Part shown: piece after piece, positions 7,592-16,648 of the stretch
Numbering within the stretch: position 1 is the first letter of the stretch
Layout of the letters: every line of letters begins with the position of its first letter
Source: Curtobacterium pusillum
Lineage (GTDB): Bacteria; Actinomycetota; Actinomycetes; Actinomycetales; Microbacteriaceae
Direction: 5' to 3'
Length of the DNA stretch: 46,432 nt
Assembly (NCBI RefSeq): GCF_013359865.1
Contig: NZ_JABMCE010000041.1
Span: forward strand, 1-46,432
Translations under genes and position numbers: made by a program
Notes under the pieces: model-generated
Database searches by the model: none
Seen by the model: the letters and a program-made list of their open reading frames with translations, nothing else
Told to the model about the DNA's origin: nothing

Positions 7592-8469
7592 CCGCCACCG
7601 CCTCCATCGTCTCGCCGAAGCGGGCTCGCCGCCCCCGGGACACCGGGCCCGTCGGGCGTCAGCGGAACCTCGGCACCTACTTCGTCGCGCTGCTGTTCAT
7701 CGCGGTGTGCGTCGCCCCGGTCGCGTACATCGTGCTCGGCGGCTTCCGCAGCAACTCGCAGATCACCGCGAGCCCCGCGGGGCTGCCGAGCCCGTGGCAG
7801 TTCGACAACTACCTGTCGGTGCTCTCGAGCAACGTCTTCTGGCAGGAGCTCGGCAACTCGGTCATCGCCGGCGTCACCACCACCGTCGGCGTCGTCGTGC
7901 TCGGCCTGATGGTGAGCTTCGTGATCGCCCGCTACCGGTTCCGGGGCCGGGACGCGCTGTACTCCCTGTTCGCCGCGGGCCTGATGTTCCCGATCACCGT
8001 CGCGATCACGCCGCTGTACCTGCTCGTCAAGGACCTCGGCCTGACCAACAGCCTGGCCGGGGTGATCCTCCCGCAGATCGCGTTCGCGCTGCCGACGACG
8101 GTCATCATCCTCGTGCCGTTCCTGCGTGCGATCCCGGACGAGCTCGAGGAGGCCGCGTCGATCGACGGTGCCAGCAGGCTCGGGTTCTTCTTCCGGATGG
8201 TCGTGCCGCTGTCGCTGCCCGGCGTCGTCACGGTCGGCATCCTCGCCTTCATCGGCAGCTGGAACAGCTACATCCTGCCGCTGTTCATCCTCAACGACGC
8301 CTCGGCGTACACGCTGCCGCTCGGCGTCCAGGCGTTCTCGTCGCAGTACTCGGTCGACACGGCACGGGTCCTGGCGTTCACGTCGCTGTCGATGATCCCG
8401 GCGCTCGTGTTCTTCGCCGTCTTCCAGCGCCGGATCGTCGGCGGCCTGACCGGGGCGGTGAAGGGGTGA
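7588..8469 (+). CDS. Sugar ABC transporter permease, MalG type (BxlG-like)
   Basis: A 293-aa inner-membrane permease with six membrane segments, starting near residue 30. The EAA loop IPDELEEAASIDGAS lies near residues 182-196. The ATG overlaps the stop of the preceding permease (ATGA) and the stop overlaps the GTG of the GH3 gene (GTGA). It forms the channel with the upstream permease; an ATPase must be supplied from elsewhere. Confidence 0.9.
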   Translation: MTATASIVSPKRARRPRDTGPVGRQRNLGTYFVALLFIAVCVAPVAYIVLGGFRSNSQITASPAGLPSPWQFDNYLSVLSSNVFWQELGNSVIAGVTTTVGVVVLGLMVSFVIARYRFRGRDALYSLFAAGLMFPITVAITPLYLLVKDLGLTNSLAGVILPQIAFALPTTVIILVPFLRAIPDELEEAASIDGASRLGFFFRMVVPLSLPGVVTVGILAFIGSWNSYILPLFILNDASAYTLPLGVQAFSSQYSVDTARVLAFTSLSMIPALVFFAVFQRRIVGGLTGAVKG

Positions 8470-10952
8470 CCGCGACCGACGCGACGCGGACCGCCGGAGG
8501 CGACCCGCGCCTCCAGGCCGACACGGCCGACACGGCCGACACGGCCGACACGGCCGACACGGCCGACACGACCGCACCCGACCGCGCCACCGCCCTGCTC
8601 GCCGGGATGACCCTCGAGGAGAAGACCGCCCAGCTCGTCGGCTACTGGCTCGACCAGAACGGCGTCGTCGCCCCCATGCAGGGCGAGATGGCGGCGCACC
8701 AGGACGCCGACGGTGCTCGCACGCTGGCCGACATCACGCGCCACGGCATCGGCCAGTTCACCCGCGTGTACGGCACCCGCCCCGTCGAACCGGACGAGCG
8801 CGCGGCCTGGCTGTGGGCCGAACAGCGGCGACTCAAGCGCGAGACGCGCCTCGGGATCCCAGCGCTCGTGCACGAGGAGTGCCTCACCGGACTCGCCGCG
8901 TGGAAGGCCGCAACGTTCCCGACGCCGCTCGCGTGGGGCGCGGCGTTCGACCCGGACCTCGTCGAGCAGGTCGGTGCGGCCATCGGTGCGTCCATGCGCG
9001 AGCTCGGTGTGCACCAGGGACTCGCCCCGGTGCTCGACGTCGTCCGCGACCCGCGCTGGGGACGGGTCGACGAGTGCATCGGCGAGGACCCGTACCTCGT
9101 CGGGACGATCGGCACCGCGTACGTCCGCGGACTGCAGGGTGCCGGGGTCGACGCGACCCTCAAGCACTTCCTCGGGTACTCGGCGTCGCAGGCCGGCCGG
9201 AACCACGCGCCCGTGCACGCCGGCCCGCGGGAGGTCGCGGACGTCTTCCTGCCGCCGTTCGAGATGGCCCTGCGGGACGGGGGAGCGCGATCGGTGATGA
9301 ACTCCTACGCGGAGATCGACGGCGTCCCCGTCGCCGCCGATCCCGAGCTCCTGACCGGCGTGCTCCGCGACCGCCTCGGGTTCGACGGGACCGTCGTCGC
9401 GGACTACTTCTCGGTCGCGTTCCTCGAGGTCATGCACGGCATCGCCGCCGACCGCGGCGAGGCGGCGACCCTCGCGCTCGAGGCGGGGATCGACGTCGAG
9501 CTGCCGACGGGCGACGCGTACCTCGAGCCGCTGGTCGACCGGGTCCGCACCGGCGCGGTGGACGAGACGCTCGTCGACCGGGCCGTCCTGCGGGTCCTCC
9601 GGCAGAAGGAGCGGCTCGGGCTGCTCGACCCGGACGCGTTCGAGGACGACGCCCCCACCGGGATCGACCTCGACACACCCCACCACCGCTCGCTCGCGAA
9701 GCAGCTGGCGGCCCGCTCGCTGGTGCTGCTGTCGAACGAGACGGCCGGCGGCGGCGCCCCCGTCCTGCCGCTCCGCTCCGGTGCGTCCCTCGCCCTGATC
9801 GGCCCCAACGCCGACCGGGCCGAGGCCCTGCAGGGGTGCTACTCCTTCGCGAACCACGTGCTCGCGGCGCACCCGGACCTGCCACTCGGGTTCGCCATCC
9901 CCACCGTGCGCGAGGCGCTCACGGAGGCGCTCGGGTCCTCGACCGTCCGCTTCGCAGCCGGCTGCACGGTGACCGGTCCGGACCGGTCCGGCTTCGCCGA
10001 GGCCGTCGCCGTGGCGCAGGCGTCCGACGTCGCGGTGGTCGTCGTCGGCGACCAGGCCGGTCTGTTCGGCCGCGGCACCGTCGGCGAGGGCAACGACACC
10101 GAGTCCCTCGACCTGCCCGGTGTCCAACGCGAACTCGTCGAGGCCGTGGTCGCCACCGGCACCCCGACCGTGATGGTGCTGCTCACCGGTCGGCCGTACG
10201 CGATCGGCTGGGCGCTCGACGGCGGCGGACCCCGTCCGGCTGCGGTCGTGCAGGCGTTCTTCCCGGGCGAGGGCGGTGGTCTCGCGATCGCGGAGCTCCT
10301 GACCGGAGCGGCGTCCCCGTCGGGTCGACTGCCGGTGTCGCTGCCGCGAGCGGCCGGAGCGCAGCCGTACACGTACCTGCACCCGCGCCTCGGCGGGCCG
10401 TCCGACGTCACCGCCGCGGACTCGACACCGGTGCGGCCGTTCGGCTTCGGACTCGCGTACACGTCCTTCGCGTACGAGGACCTCGTCGTGGACGAGAGCG
10501 TCTCGACCGACGCCGCCTTCGACGTGTCGGTGACGGTCCGGAACACCGGGGAACGAGCGGGCGAGGAGGTCGTGCAGCTCTACGGGCACGACGTGCACGC
10601 TTCGGTCACCCGGCCGCTCGCCCAGTTGCTCGGGTACGCGCGGGTCGCGCTGGCACCCGCCGAGTCGGTGCGGGTCCGGTTCGACGTGCCGGTCCAGCGG
10701 TTCGCCTTCACCGGCCGCGACCTGCGGAAGGTCGTCGAGCCGGGCGACGTCGAGGTCTGGGTCGCGTCCCACGCCGCGGCGTCACGGCCTGGAGGCGCGG
10801 TGCACGCCGACGGGATCGTCGCGGTCGGTGCCGGGTCCGGTCCGGTGCCCGTCCCCGGCTCCGCCACGGACCGTGCGGTGGTCCGGGTGACCGGGCCGGT
10901 CCGCGAGGTCGAGCCGACCGACCGGCGCATCGTCACGTGGGAGTGCGTCTGA
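8466..10952 (+). CDS. Glycoside hydrolase family 3 beta-xylosidase/beta-glucosidase (BxlA-like)
   Basis: An 828-aa GH3 enzyme without a signal peptide, so cytoplasmic. Order: a low-complexity N-terminal extension (about 40 residues with repeated ADT units), the TIM-barrel domain with KHF (ATLKHFLGYS) and the nucleophile motif VVADYFS (Asp313), the alpha/beta sandwich domain, and a C-terminal fibronectin III-like domain. It probably cuts imported xylobiose or other beta-linked oligosaccharides. The sequence style and the operon match Streptomyces bxlA, so I favour beta-xylosidase, but GH3 specificity cannot be fixed by reading. GTG 8466 overlaps the permease stop. A later start near MTLEEKTAQ (residue 48) would lack the repeat. 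Confidence 0.85.
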   Translation: MTATDATRTAGGDPRLQADTADTADTADTADTADTTAPDRATALLAGMTLEEKTAQLVGYWLDQNGVVAPMQGEMAAHQDADGARTLADITRHGIGQFTRVYGTRPVEPDERAAWLWAEQRRLKRETRLGIPALVHEECLTGLAAWKAATFPTPLAWGAAFDPDLVEQVGAAIGASMRELGVHQGLAPVLDVVRDPRWGRVDECIGEDPYLVGTIGTAYVRGLQGAGVDATLKHFLGYSASQAGRNHAPVHAGPREVADVFLPPFEMALRDGGARSVMNSYAEIDGVPVAADPELLTGVLRDRLGFDGTVVADYFSVAFLEVMHGIAADRGEAATLALEAGIDVELPTGDAYLEPLVDRVRTGAVDETLVDRAVLRVLRQKERLGLLDPDAFEDDAPTGIDLDTPHHRSLAKQLAARSLVLLSNETAGGGAPVLPLRSGASLALIGPNADRAEALQGCYSFANHVLAAHPDLPLGFAIPTVREALTEALGSSTVRFAAGCTVTGPDRSGFAEAVAVAQASDVAVVVVGDQAGLFGRGTVGEGNDTESLDLPGVQRELVEAVVATGTPTVMVLLTGRPYAIGWALDGGGPRPAAVVQAFFPGEGGGLAIAELLTGAASPSGRLPVSLPRAAGAQPYTYLHPRLGGPSDVTAADSTPVRPFGFGLAYTSFAYEDLVVDESVSTDAAFDVSVTVRNTGERAGEEVVQLYGHDVHASVTRPLAQLLGYARVALAPAESVRVRFDVPVQRFAFTGRDLRKVVEPGDVEVWVASHAAASRPGGAVHADGIVAVGAGSGPVPVPGSATDRAVVRVTGPVREVEPTDRRIVTWECV
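8505..8519 (-). repeat. Interspersed 15-bp motif, copy 1
   Basis: Minus-strand copy of GGCCTGGAGGCRCGG (here R=G), inside the variable N-terminal extension of the GH3 gene and directly next to the 9-bp tandem repeat. Other copies lie at 10786, 19732, 32758 and 44813. Confidence 0.6.
8520..8573 (+). repeat. 9-bp tandem repeat inside the GH3 gene
   Basis: GACACGGCC is repeated five times exactly, then once as GACACGACC. It encodes repeated Asp-Thr-Ala units near the N-terminus of the GH3 protein. Because the unit is a multiple of three, copy-number change would keep the frame. Confidence 0.95.
10786..10800 (+). repeat. Interspersed 15-bp motif, copy 2
   Basis: Exact GGCCTGGAGGCGCGG, encoding part of an Arg-Pro-Gly-Gly-Ala-Val stretch near the C-terminus of the GH3 protein, in what looks like a loop of the terminal domain. 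Confidence 0.6.
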
Positions 10953-11038
10953 CCCCTCCCCCCCCCCCGGGGCGCGGCGCCGGGTACGCGTCAGCACGGA
11001 GCGTGCTCATCGAGTTCGGTCGGGGGCCCGTCGATCGA

Positions 11039-11044
11039 TACGGT
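11039..11044 (+). promoter_or_regulatory. -10 element of a leaderless TetR gene
   Basis: TACGGT, seven bases before ATG 11052, matching TANNNT. No ribosome site is seen, which fits leaderless expression. The upstream gap (10953-11038) holds only a run of 11 C residues (10958-10968) and no other clear signal. Confidence 0.5.
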
Positions 11045-11051
11045 GGTCGCC

Positions 11052-11627
11052 ATGGCCCGATTCACGCCCCCTGCCAGCGATGCCATGCGCGCGCGGCTCC
11101 TGCTCGCAGCGCGCGACGAGTTCGCGGCGACCGGGCTCGCCGGTGCCCGGATCGAGCGCATCGCGGCGGCGTCGTCGAGCAACAAGGCGCAGATCTTCCA
11201 CTACTTCGGCAGCAAGGAGGGCCTGTTCGACGCGCTGTTCGCCCAGACCGTCGCCGAGACGTTCGACGAGGTCCCGCTCGACACCGATGACCTCCCCGCG
11301 TACGCCGGCCGCCTGCACGACTCCTACGTTCGGCGACCGTGGGCACCGCGGCTCGCGACCTGGCACCGGCTCGAACGAGGAGCCGCCGCCCCGCTCGAGG
11401 CGATCGTCGAACGGAACGCGGCGGCGATCGCCGAGGTCGAACGAGCCCAGCGTGCCGGGGTCCTGCCCCGGAAGTACCGACCGGCCGTGCTGCTGGGACT
11501 CGTGCTCCACGTCGCGGCGTTCTGGAGCGAGGCGGCACCGGAGTTCGACGCCCTGACCCAGGCGGTCGTCCCGACGCGACGTCGGCAGGTCGTGGTGGAC
11601 GCGGTCACCGCCCTCGTCGCCGGCTGA
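11052..11627 (+). CDS. TetR-family transcriptional regulator
   Basis: A 191-aa TetR regulator. The N-terminal helix-turn-helix covers about residues 10-60 (ARIERIAAASSSNKAQIFHYFGSKEGLFDALF), followed by a C-terminal ligand domain of ordinary length. GTG 11043 is an alternative start, but ATG 11052 has a TANNNT element seven bases upstream and fits leaderless initiation. It follows the GH3 operon on the same strand and converges with the Fic gene, whose stop is 15 bases away. Its target is unclear; no transporter or enzyme is divergent from it. Confidence 0.85.
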   Translation: MARFTPPASDAMRARLLLAARDEFAATGLAGARIERIAAASSSNKAQIFHYFGSKEGLFDALFAQTVAETFDEVPLDTDDLPAYAGRLHDSYVRRPWAPRLATWHRLERGAAAPLEAIVERNAAAIAEVERAQRAGVLPRKYRPAVLLGLVLHVAAFWSEAAPEFDALTQAVVPTRRRQVVVDAVTALVAG

Positions 11628-11642
11628 CGACGGCGGGGCCGA

Positions 11643-12836
11643 TCAGCCGCGTCGACCGGCTCGCGCCGAGAACGCGTCGAGCGCGCGGAGGATCTCGTCG
11701 TTCCGGAAGATGACCCCTTGTTGGTACTCGTTCTTCCTCGCCAGGATCCCCGCTTCGACGAGCCGGTCGAGGTGCGGGTAGGCGTTCTTCGGTTCCACCC
11801 CCATGCCGGCCGCGAGTGCCGATGCGTTGAGGACGGGCTGTCGGGCCACCACGTCGAGCGCTCGCCAGACGCCGGAGTCCCGACGGGCGGTCAACGCGTC
11901 TCTCCATCTCGCGCGGATCGACGCGATCTCGTCCACGAGTTCACGCGCGTTCGCGACCGCTTCGAAGGATGCCTCGGCGACGCGTCGGATGATGGGCTCG
12001 ATCTCCCCGCGGCGGTAAGCCGTGAGGGCGCGGACGTAGCCGTCGGTGTCCGTCAGCAGCCCGGCAGAGACCGGCACCGTGACGTTCTGGGTGAGTTCGT
12101 TCGATCGGAGCATCGCCTGGAGCAGCGCTCGTCCTGTTCGTCCGTTGCCGTCGGTGAACGGGTGGATCGTCTCGAACTGGGCGTGGGTGACCGCGACCTG
12201 TGCGAGCCTCGGCAGGTCGAGGCGACGGGCGAAGGCCATCACATCGTCGACGAGCGCTGGAACTCGTTCCCACGACGGAGCCACGTACTGGGCGCCCACC
12301 GGTGATCGTCCGCTCGTTCCGATCCACACGGGCTCCTCGCGGAACCGACCGGCTTCGTGTCGTCGGTCGTGTTCCATCAGCACTTCGTGCATGGCCAGCA
12401 CGGTGTCTGTCGTGAGCTGGTCGGAGAGTTCGATCGCCGTGCGCATGGCTCGTGTGTTCGACACGATCTCGCTGGCGTTGCGTTTGCCGACACCGCCGAG
12501 TTCAGCCGTGAAGATCTGCCGTGCACTCGCGGTGAGGTGCTCGATCTGTGAGGACGCGGCCGCCTCCGAGCGGAGCAGGAGCGCTGCGAACGGCGCCACC
12601 TCGCTCGCCAAGGACGTGTCGAAGCGTGCGAGCGCCGTGGACGCCTCGTCCGCGAGGACGGCGACGTCGTCAGAGAGCCGGAGTGCGCGGTGCGCGATGG
12701 ACGGGGGCACCGCAGCTTCATACCGTTCATGCAGCGTCGTCCGTCGAGCCGCTCGCGGCCCGTGCTCCGCGTAACGGCTCTGCCACTGGAGTTCTTCGAA
12801 TTCGAGTGCGGGCCAAGCCTCGGACGCCGATGTCAT
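11643..12836 (-). CDS. Fic-family protein (putative AMP-transferase)
   Basis: A 397-aa Fic protein. It has a Fic_N-type N-terminus, the intact catalytic motif HPFTDGNGRTGR at residues 225-236 (His225, Asp229, Asn231, Arg233, Arg236), and a C-terminal winged helix (about 325-385, SALAAGMGVEPKNAYPHLDRLVEAG) that may bind DNA. The N-terminal inhibitory helix reads SSQIEH, with Ser95 and Glu99 kept but His100 where Gly or Asn is usual. It is a long class II-like enzyme, not a Doc toxin, and no partner antitoxin is adjacent. Its targets are unknown. A 7-bp inverted repeat in its promoter region may let it or another factor control it. Confidence 0.88.
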   Translation of the reverse strand: MTSASEAWPALEFEELQWQSRYAEHGPRAARRTTLHERYEAAVPPSIAHRALRLSDDVAVLADEASTALARFDTSLASEVAPFAALLLRSEAAASSQIEHLTASARQIFTAELGGVGKRNASEIVSNTRAMRTAIELSDQLTTDTVLAMHEVLMEHDRRHEAGRFREEPVWIGTSGRSPVGAQYVAPSWERVPALVDDVMAFARRLDLPRLAQVAVTHAQFETIHPFTDGNGRTGRALLQAMLRSNELTQNVTVPVSAGLLTDTDGYVRALTAYRRGEIEPIIRRVAEASFEAVANARELVDEIASIRARWRDALTARRDSGVWRALDVVARQPVLNASALAAGMGVEPKNAYPHLDRLVEAGILARKNEYQQGVIFRNDEILRALDAFSARAGRRG

Positions 12837-12853
12837 GAATCCCGTTTCCTGTC

Positions 12854-12879
12854 TTCTGAGTTAGAGGATCATCTCAGAA
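12854..12879. promoter_or_regulatory. Inverted repeat upstream of the Fic gene
   Basis: TTCTGAG (12854-12860) and CTCAGAA (12873-12879) form a perfect inverted repeat with a 12-bp AT-richer spacer, 17-43 bases upstream of the Fic start. It could be an operator, or part of the end of the esterase transcript, which stops at 12907. Confidence 0.4.
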
Positions 12880-12906
12880 AATCTGCCCCGGCGCTCGTCC
12901 GACGGC

Positions 12907-13893
12907 TCAGCTGCGCGCACGGAGGAACGCCACCTGTCGCTCCCAGTGCGCGAAGCCGCCGCCCTCGTGGCCGTTGTAGGCGTAGACCTCGATCGCCTTG
13001 TCGGCCGAGCCGAGGGCGTTGTACGCGGCGAAGGTCGTCCGGGGAGGCACGACGTCGTCCATCAGCGCGACGGAGAACAGCGCGGGGGCGGTGATCCCGG
13101 CCGCGAAGTGCACCGCGTCGAAGTAGGACGCGGTGTCCCACACGGTGCCGACCGCGTCGCGGTGCACGGCGAGGTACTCCGCGAGCTCGAGGTAGGGGCC
13201 GCCGACCGCCACGGCGGTGCCGTTCTCCCAGTCGCTGAGGAACGCGACATCGGGCAGCACGGCGGTGAGCGGTCCGACGTGTGCCTCGACGAGGGCGGCG
13301 GCGGCGATGGTGATCCCGCCGCCCTGGCTGCCGCCGGCGAGCGCGATGCGTGAGGGGTCGACGCCGGGGAGGGTGCGCACGGCGTCGACGAGCCGGACGG
13401 CATCCGTGTACACGCGTCGGTAGTAGTGGTCGGCGGGAGAGCCGATGCCGGAGGTCATCCAACCGCCGACGTGCGGCCCCGAGCCGTGCGGATCGGGGGT
13501 GTCCCCGCCGGAACCCCACCCGCTGCCCTGGCCGCGGGTGTCCATCACGACGTGGACGCACCCGGTGAGGGCCCAGGCCACGCGTTCGCCGGGCAGTCCG
13601 CGTCCGCCGTTGTAGCCGAGGAACTCGACGACGACCGGCAGTGGCCCGTCCGCGGACGCCGGCCGGGAGACCCACGCCTTCACGGGGTCGCCGGCGAACC
13701 CGGGGAAGGTCAGGTCCTCGATGACCAGGCCGGTCACCGGGGTGTGCGCGGGGACGAGGACCGGTTCGGTCGTGGCTCCCGCGGCACGGGCCGAGGCGAT
13801 CGTGTCCGTCCAGAAGGCGTCGAAGTCGTCCGGCCGGCGCACCTCCGGGCGGTAGCGGCGGAGCTCGTCGAGGGGCAGGTCGGTCAATGGCAT
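12907..13893 (-). CDS. Carbohydrate esterase family 7 acetylxylan esterase
   Basis: A 328-aa alpha/beta hydrolase of the CE7 (acetylxylan esterase/cephalosporin-C deacetylase) family. Diagnostic motifs are RGQG (oxyanion side), the nucleophile elbow GGSQGG and the C-terminal catalytic His in GHEGGG. Length and the lack of a signal peptide match the cytoplasmic CE7 hexamers, which deacetylate imported xylo-oligosaccharides. GGAGGA precedes the ATG. It lies downstream of xylB on the same strand, about 70 bases away with a strong hairpin between them, so it is part of, or an attenuated extension of, the xylAB operon. Confidence 0.88.
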   Translation of the reverse strand: MPLTDLPLDELRRYRPEVRRPDDFDAFWTDTIASARAAGATTEPVLVPAHTPVTGLVIEDLTFPGFAGDPVKAWVSRPASADGPLPVVVEFLGYNGGRGLPGERVAWALTGCVHVVMDTRGQGSGWGSGGDTPDPHGSGPHVGGWMTSGIGSPADHYYRRVYTDAVRLVDAVRTLPGVDPSRIALAGGSQGGGITIAAAALVEAHVGPLTAVLPDVAFLSDWENGTAVAVGGPYLELAEYLAVHRDAVGTVWDTASYFDAVHFAAGITAPALFSVALMDDVVPPRTTFAAYNALGSADKAIEVYAYNGHEGGGFAHWERQVAFLRARS

Positions 13894-13917
13894 GCGGTGT
13901 CCTCCGGGGACGATGAT

Positions 13918-13950
13918 GCCCCCGGCGCCGCCGAGAGCGGCACCGGGGGC
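13918..13950 (-). terminator. Strong hairpin between xylB and the esterase gene
   Basis: Arms at 13918-13931 and 13937-13950 pair at 13 of 14 positions around the loop CGAGA; the core is CCCCCGG/CCGGGGG. It sits 13 bases after the xylB stop and 25 bases before the esterase start, so it could partly terminate xylAB transcripts or protect the 3' end of the xylAB message. Confidence 0.65.
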
Positions 13951-13963
13951 TGGGAGTGTCGGT

Positions 13964-15427
13964 TCAGCGCGCGGCTGCGCGGTACTGGTCGAGGACCTCG
14001 GGGTGCGGGTCGCCCGGGACGACAGCGGTGTCGAGGTCCCACGCGGGGAGTGCTCCGGTGAGCGCCCACGCCGCCTGCTTCGCCGCGCCGGCCGCGACGT
14101 ACTCGCCCGGCTCGGGCACGAGGACGTCACGCCCGAACACCTGCGACGCGACGACGCGCACGGCCTCGTTGCGTGCGGCTCCACCGATGAGCAGCAGCCG
14201 GTCCACCGTGACACCGGTGCCCTCGACGGCGGCGAGGCCGTCCGCGAGTGCGCACAGCATGCCCTCCACGGCGGCGCGCGCGAGGTGCGCTCGATCCGTC
14301 GTCGCCGGGGTCATGCCGATGAGCGACGCGGTCGCGTCCGGCCGGTTGGGCGTGCGTTCGCCGACGAAGTAGGGCACGAGCACGAGTCCGTCGGCGCCGG
14401 CCGGCGCCTGGAGTGCGAGCCGGCCGAGCTCGTCGTGGTCCACGCCGAGCAGCCCGCCGATCACCTCGAGCACGCGCGCCGCGTTGAGCGTCGTGACGAT
14501 CGGGAGGCGCGACCCGCCCCCGTCGGCGAACCCCGCCACGGTCCCGCTCGGGTCCGCCACCTCGGCGTCGGTGACCCCGAAGACGGTGCCGCTGGTGCCG
14601 AGGGACACCGCGACGTCGCCCGGGCCGAGTCCGAGGCCGAGCGCTGCCCCGGCGTTGTCGCCGAGTCCGGCGCCGACGATGAGACCCGCGGGTGCCACGG
14701 CCCCGTCCGGCAGCGGCACGTCGACGTCGAGCGTGCCCATCGCCTCGTCGGGCGCCACGACCCGGGGGACGACCACGGCGTCGTCGTCCCCGGTCTCGGC
14801 GACGCGCATCGGACGGCCGAGCGCGAGCTCGAACAGCTCCGGGTCGTAGTCCCGGCGCACCGGGTCCCAGTACGCCGTGCCGCTCGCGTCCGAGCCGTCG
14901 GTGGCGAGCGCGTCGAGGTCCGGACCCAGTGGGCTCTCGTCCGCCGGACCGTACCCGCGCAGCCGCCACGACAGCCAGTCGTGGGGGAGCGCGACGGCGG
15001 CGACCCGTGCCGCGTTCTCCGGCTCCGCATCGCGGAGCCACCGGAGCTTGGTGCCGGTGAACGACGCGACCGGGACCAGACCCGTCCGGGCGACCCATGC
15101 CTCCCGTCCGATCTCCTCGACCATCTGCGCGGCCGCATCCGCACTGCGCACGTCGTTCCAGAGCAGGGCGTCGCGGATGACGCGACCCTCAGCGTCGAGC
15201 GCGACCATGCCGTGCTGCTGCCCGGCGATCGCGATCGCTGCGACGTCGTCGAACCCGCCGGCGTCGGCGATCGCGGTGCCGAGCGCGTCCCACCAGCGGC
15301 GGGGGTCCACCGACGTGCCGTCCGGGTGGGACGCGCGTCCCTGCCGGACGACGGCACCGGTGGCGGCGTCGCGGATCGTGACCTTGCAGGACTGGGTCGA
15401 CGAGTCGACCCCCGCCACCAGTGCCAT
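13964..15427 (-). CDS. xylB: Xylulokinase
   Basis: A 487-aa FGGY-family sugar kinase that phosphorylates D-xylulose to xylulose 5-phosphate. The N-terminal phosphate motif GVDSSTQS is at residues 6-13, the substrate signature [10 protein letters not shown] and the LLWNDVRS segment follow, then the catalytic-Asp region GAGLGDNAG and the C-terminal ATP site [12 protein letters not shown]. Length is normal. The ATG overlaps the xylA stop (TGATG), giving tight coupling. The FGGY signature and the partner xylA make the assignment secure. Confidence 0.95.
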   Translation of the reverse strand: MALVAGVDSSTQSCKVTIRDAATGAVVRQGRASHPDGTSVDPRRWWDALGTAIADAGGFDDVAAIAIAGQQHGMVALDAEGRVIRDALLWNDVRSADAAAQMVEEIGREAWVARTGLVPVASFTGTKLRWLRDAEPENAARVAAVALPHDWLSWRLRGYGPADESPLGPDLDALATDGSDASGTAYWDPVRRDYDPELFELALGRPMRVAETGDDDAVVVPRVVAPDEAMGTLDVDVPLPDGAVAPAGLIVGAGLGDNAGAALGLGLGPGDVAVSLGTSGTVFGVTDAEVADPSGTVAGFADGGGSRLPIVTTLNAARVLEVIGGLLGVDHDELGRLALQAPAGADGLVLVPYFVGERTPNRPDATASLIGMTPATTDRAHLARAAVEGMLCALADGLAAVEGTGVTVDRLLLIGGAARNEAVRVVASQVFGRDVLVPEPGEYVAAGAAKQAAWALTGALPAWDLDTAVVPGDPHPEVLDQYRAAAR

Positions 15428-16620
15428 CAGCTGCGAGCGCCCATCAAGTGCTCGATGGCGAGCTGCTGCAGCTTCACGAAGCCGAAGCCCTTGCCGCCGA
15501 AGTACGCGTCCGCGTCGAAGTCCTCGAACGCGGTGCGGTCGGCGAGGAAGTCGTCGTACGACTCGCCGCTGTTCAGCGTCGGCGTGCTCAGCTCGGACAC
15601 CTTCGACGCCTCGAGCGCGGCCTGCACCTCGGGGTCGGCGCGGAACGCCTCGGCGCGCTCCTTGAGCAGCAGGTACATGCGCATGTTCGCCGCCGCGGAG
15701 TCCCAGACGCCCGTGATGTCCTCGGTGCGGCTCGGCTTGTAGTCGAAGTGCCGGGGGCCGTCGTACGCCGGGCCGCCCTGCGGAGCGCCGTGCTCGAGGA
15801 GGTCGACGAGCGAGAACGCGTTCTGCAGGTCGCCGTGGCCGAACACGAGGTCCTGGTCGTACTTGATGCCGCGCTGACCGTTGAGGTCGATGTGGAAGAG
15901 CTTGCCCTGGTAGAGCGCCTGGGCGATGCCGGCGGTGAAGTTCAGGCCGGCCATCTGCTCGTGGCCGACCTCGGGGTTGATGCCGAACAGTTCGGGACGC
16001 TCGAGGGTCTCGGTGAACGCGATCGCGTGGCCGAGGGTCGGCAGGAGGATGTCGCCGCGGGGCTCGTTCGGCTTCGGCTCGATGGCGAACCGGATGCCGT
16101 AGCCCTTGTCGGTGACGTACTCGGCGAGCAGGTTCACGGCCTCGCGGTAGCGCTCGAGCGCGGCCTGCACGTCCTTCGCGGAGTCGTACTCGGCACCCTC
16201 GCGGCCGCCCCACATCACGAACGTCGACGCGCCGAGCTCGGCAGCCAGGTCGATGTTGCGGAGCACCTTGCGGAGCGCGAAGCGGCGCACCTGGCGGTCG
16301 TTCGAGGTGAAACCGCCGTCCTTGAACACGGGCGCCGAGAACAGGTTCGTGGTGACCATCGGCACGACGATGCCCGTGGCCTCGAGCGCGCCCTTGAGCC
16401 GGTCGATCTGGGTCTGCCGCTCGGCGTCGGTCGAGCCGAACGCGAACAGGTCGTCGTCGTGGAACGTCAGGCCGTAGGCGCCGAGCTCGTCGAGCTTCTC
16501 GACCGCCTCGACCACGTCGAGGGCCGGGCGGGTGGGGCCGCCGAACGGGTCGGTGCCGTTGTAGCCGATGGTCCAGAGACCGAAGGAGAACTTGTCTGCG
16601 CGGGTGGGCGTCGTTGCCAT
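15427..16620 (-). CDS. xylA: Xylose isomerase
   Basis: A 397-aa class I actinobacterial xylose isomerase interconverting D-xylose and D-xylulose. Catalytic and metal residues are visible: His54 and Asp57 ([11 protein letters not shown]), Glu181 (EPKPNEP), His220 (EVGHEQ), Asp245, Asp255 and Asp257 ([19 protein letters not shown]), and Asp293 (HFDYKP). ATG 16620 follows a GGTGATC segment and gives the usual N-terminus. It leads the minus-strand xylA-xylB-esterase group and is divergent from a Gfo/Idh/MocA operon whose fifth gene is a ROK regulator; a palindrome between them is a candidate operator. Confidence 0.97.
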   Translation of the reverse strand: MATTPTRADKFSFGLWTIGYNGTDPFGGPTRPALDVVEAVEKLDELGAYGLTFHDDDLFAFGSTDAERQTQIDRLKGALEATGIVVPMVTTNLFSAPVFKDGGFTSNDRQVRRFALRKVLRNIDLAAELGASTFVMWGGREGAEYDSAKDVQAALERYREAVNLLAEYVTDKGYGIRFAIEPKPNEPRGDILLPTLGHAIAFTETLERPELFGINPEVGHEQMAGLNFTAGIAQALYQGKLFHIDLNGQRGIKYDQDLVFGHGDLQNAFSLVDLLEHGAPQGGPAYDGPRHFDYKPSRTEDITGVWDSAAANMRMYLLLKERAEAFRADPEVQAALEASKVSELSTPTLNSGESYDDFLADRTAFEDFDADAYFGGKGFGFVKLQQLAIEHLMGARS

Positions 16621-16648
16621 GGTGATCACCGTTCGTCGTCGAAACAAA

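Noticed and set aside
8520..8573. Possible CRISPR-like array
   Set aside because: The repeats are 9 bp with no spacers and lie in frame inside a GH3 gene.
8268..10772. 834-codon minus-strand ORF opposite the GH3 gene
   Set aside because: Long antisense frames are expected in very GC-rich coding DNA; composition is skewed and no domain is visible.
10958..10968. Run of 11 C residues after the GH3 gene
   Set aside because: It may be a slippage-prone tract but lies between genes with no sign of phase-variable control.
11052..12836. TetR plus Fic as a defence or toxin-antitoxin unit
   Set aside because: The genes are convergent, not co-transcribed, and the Fic protein is a long self-inhibited type, not a Doc toxin.
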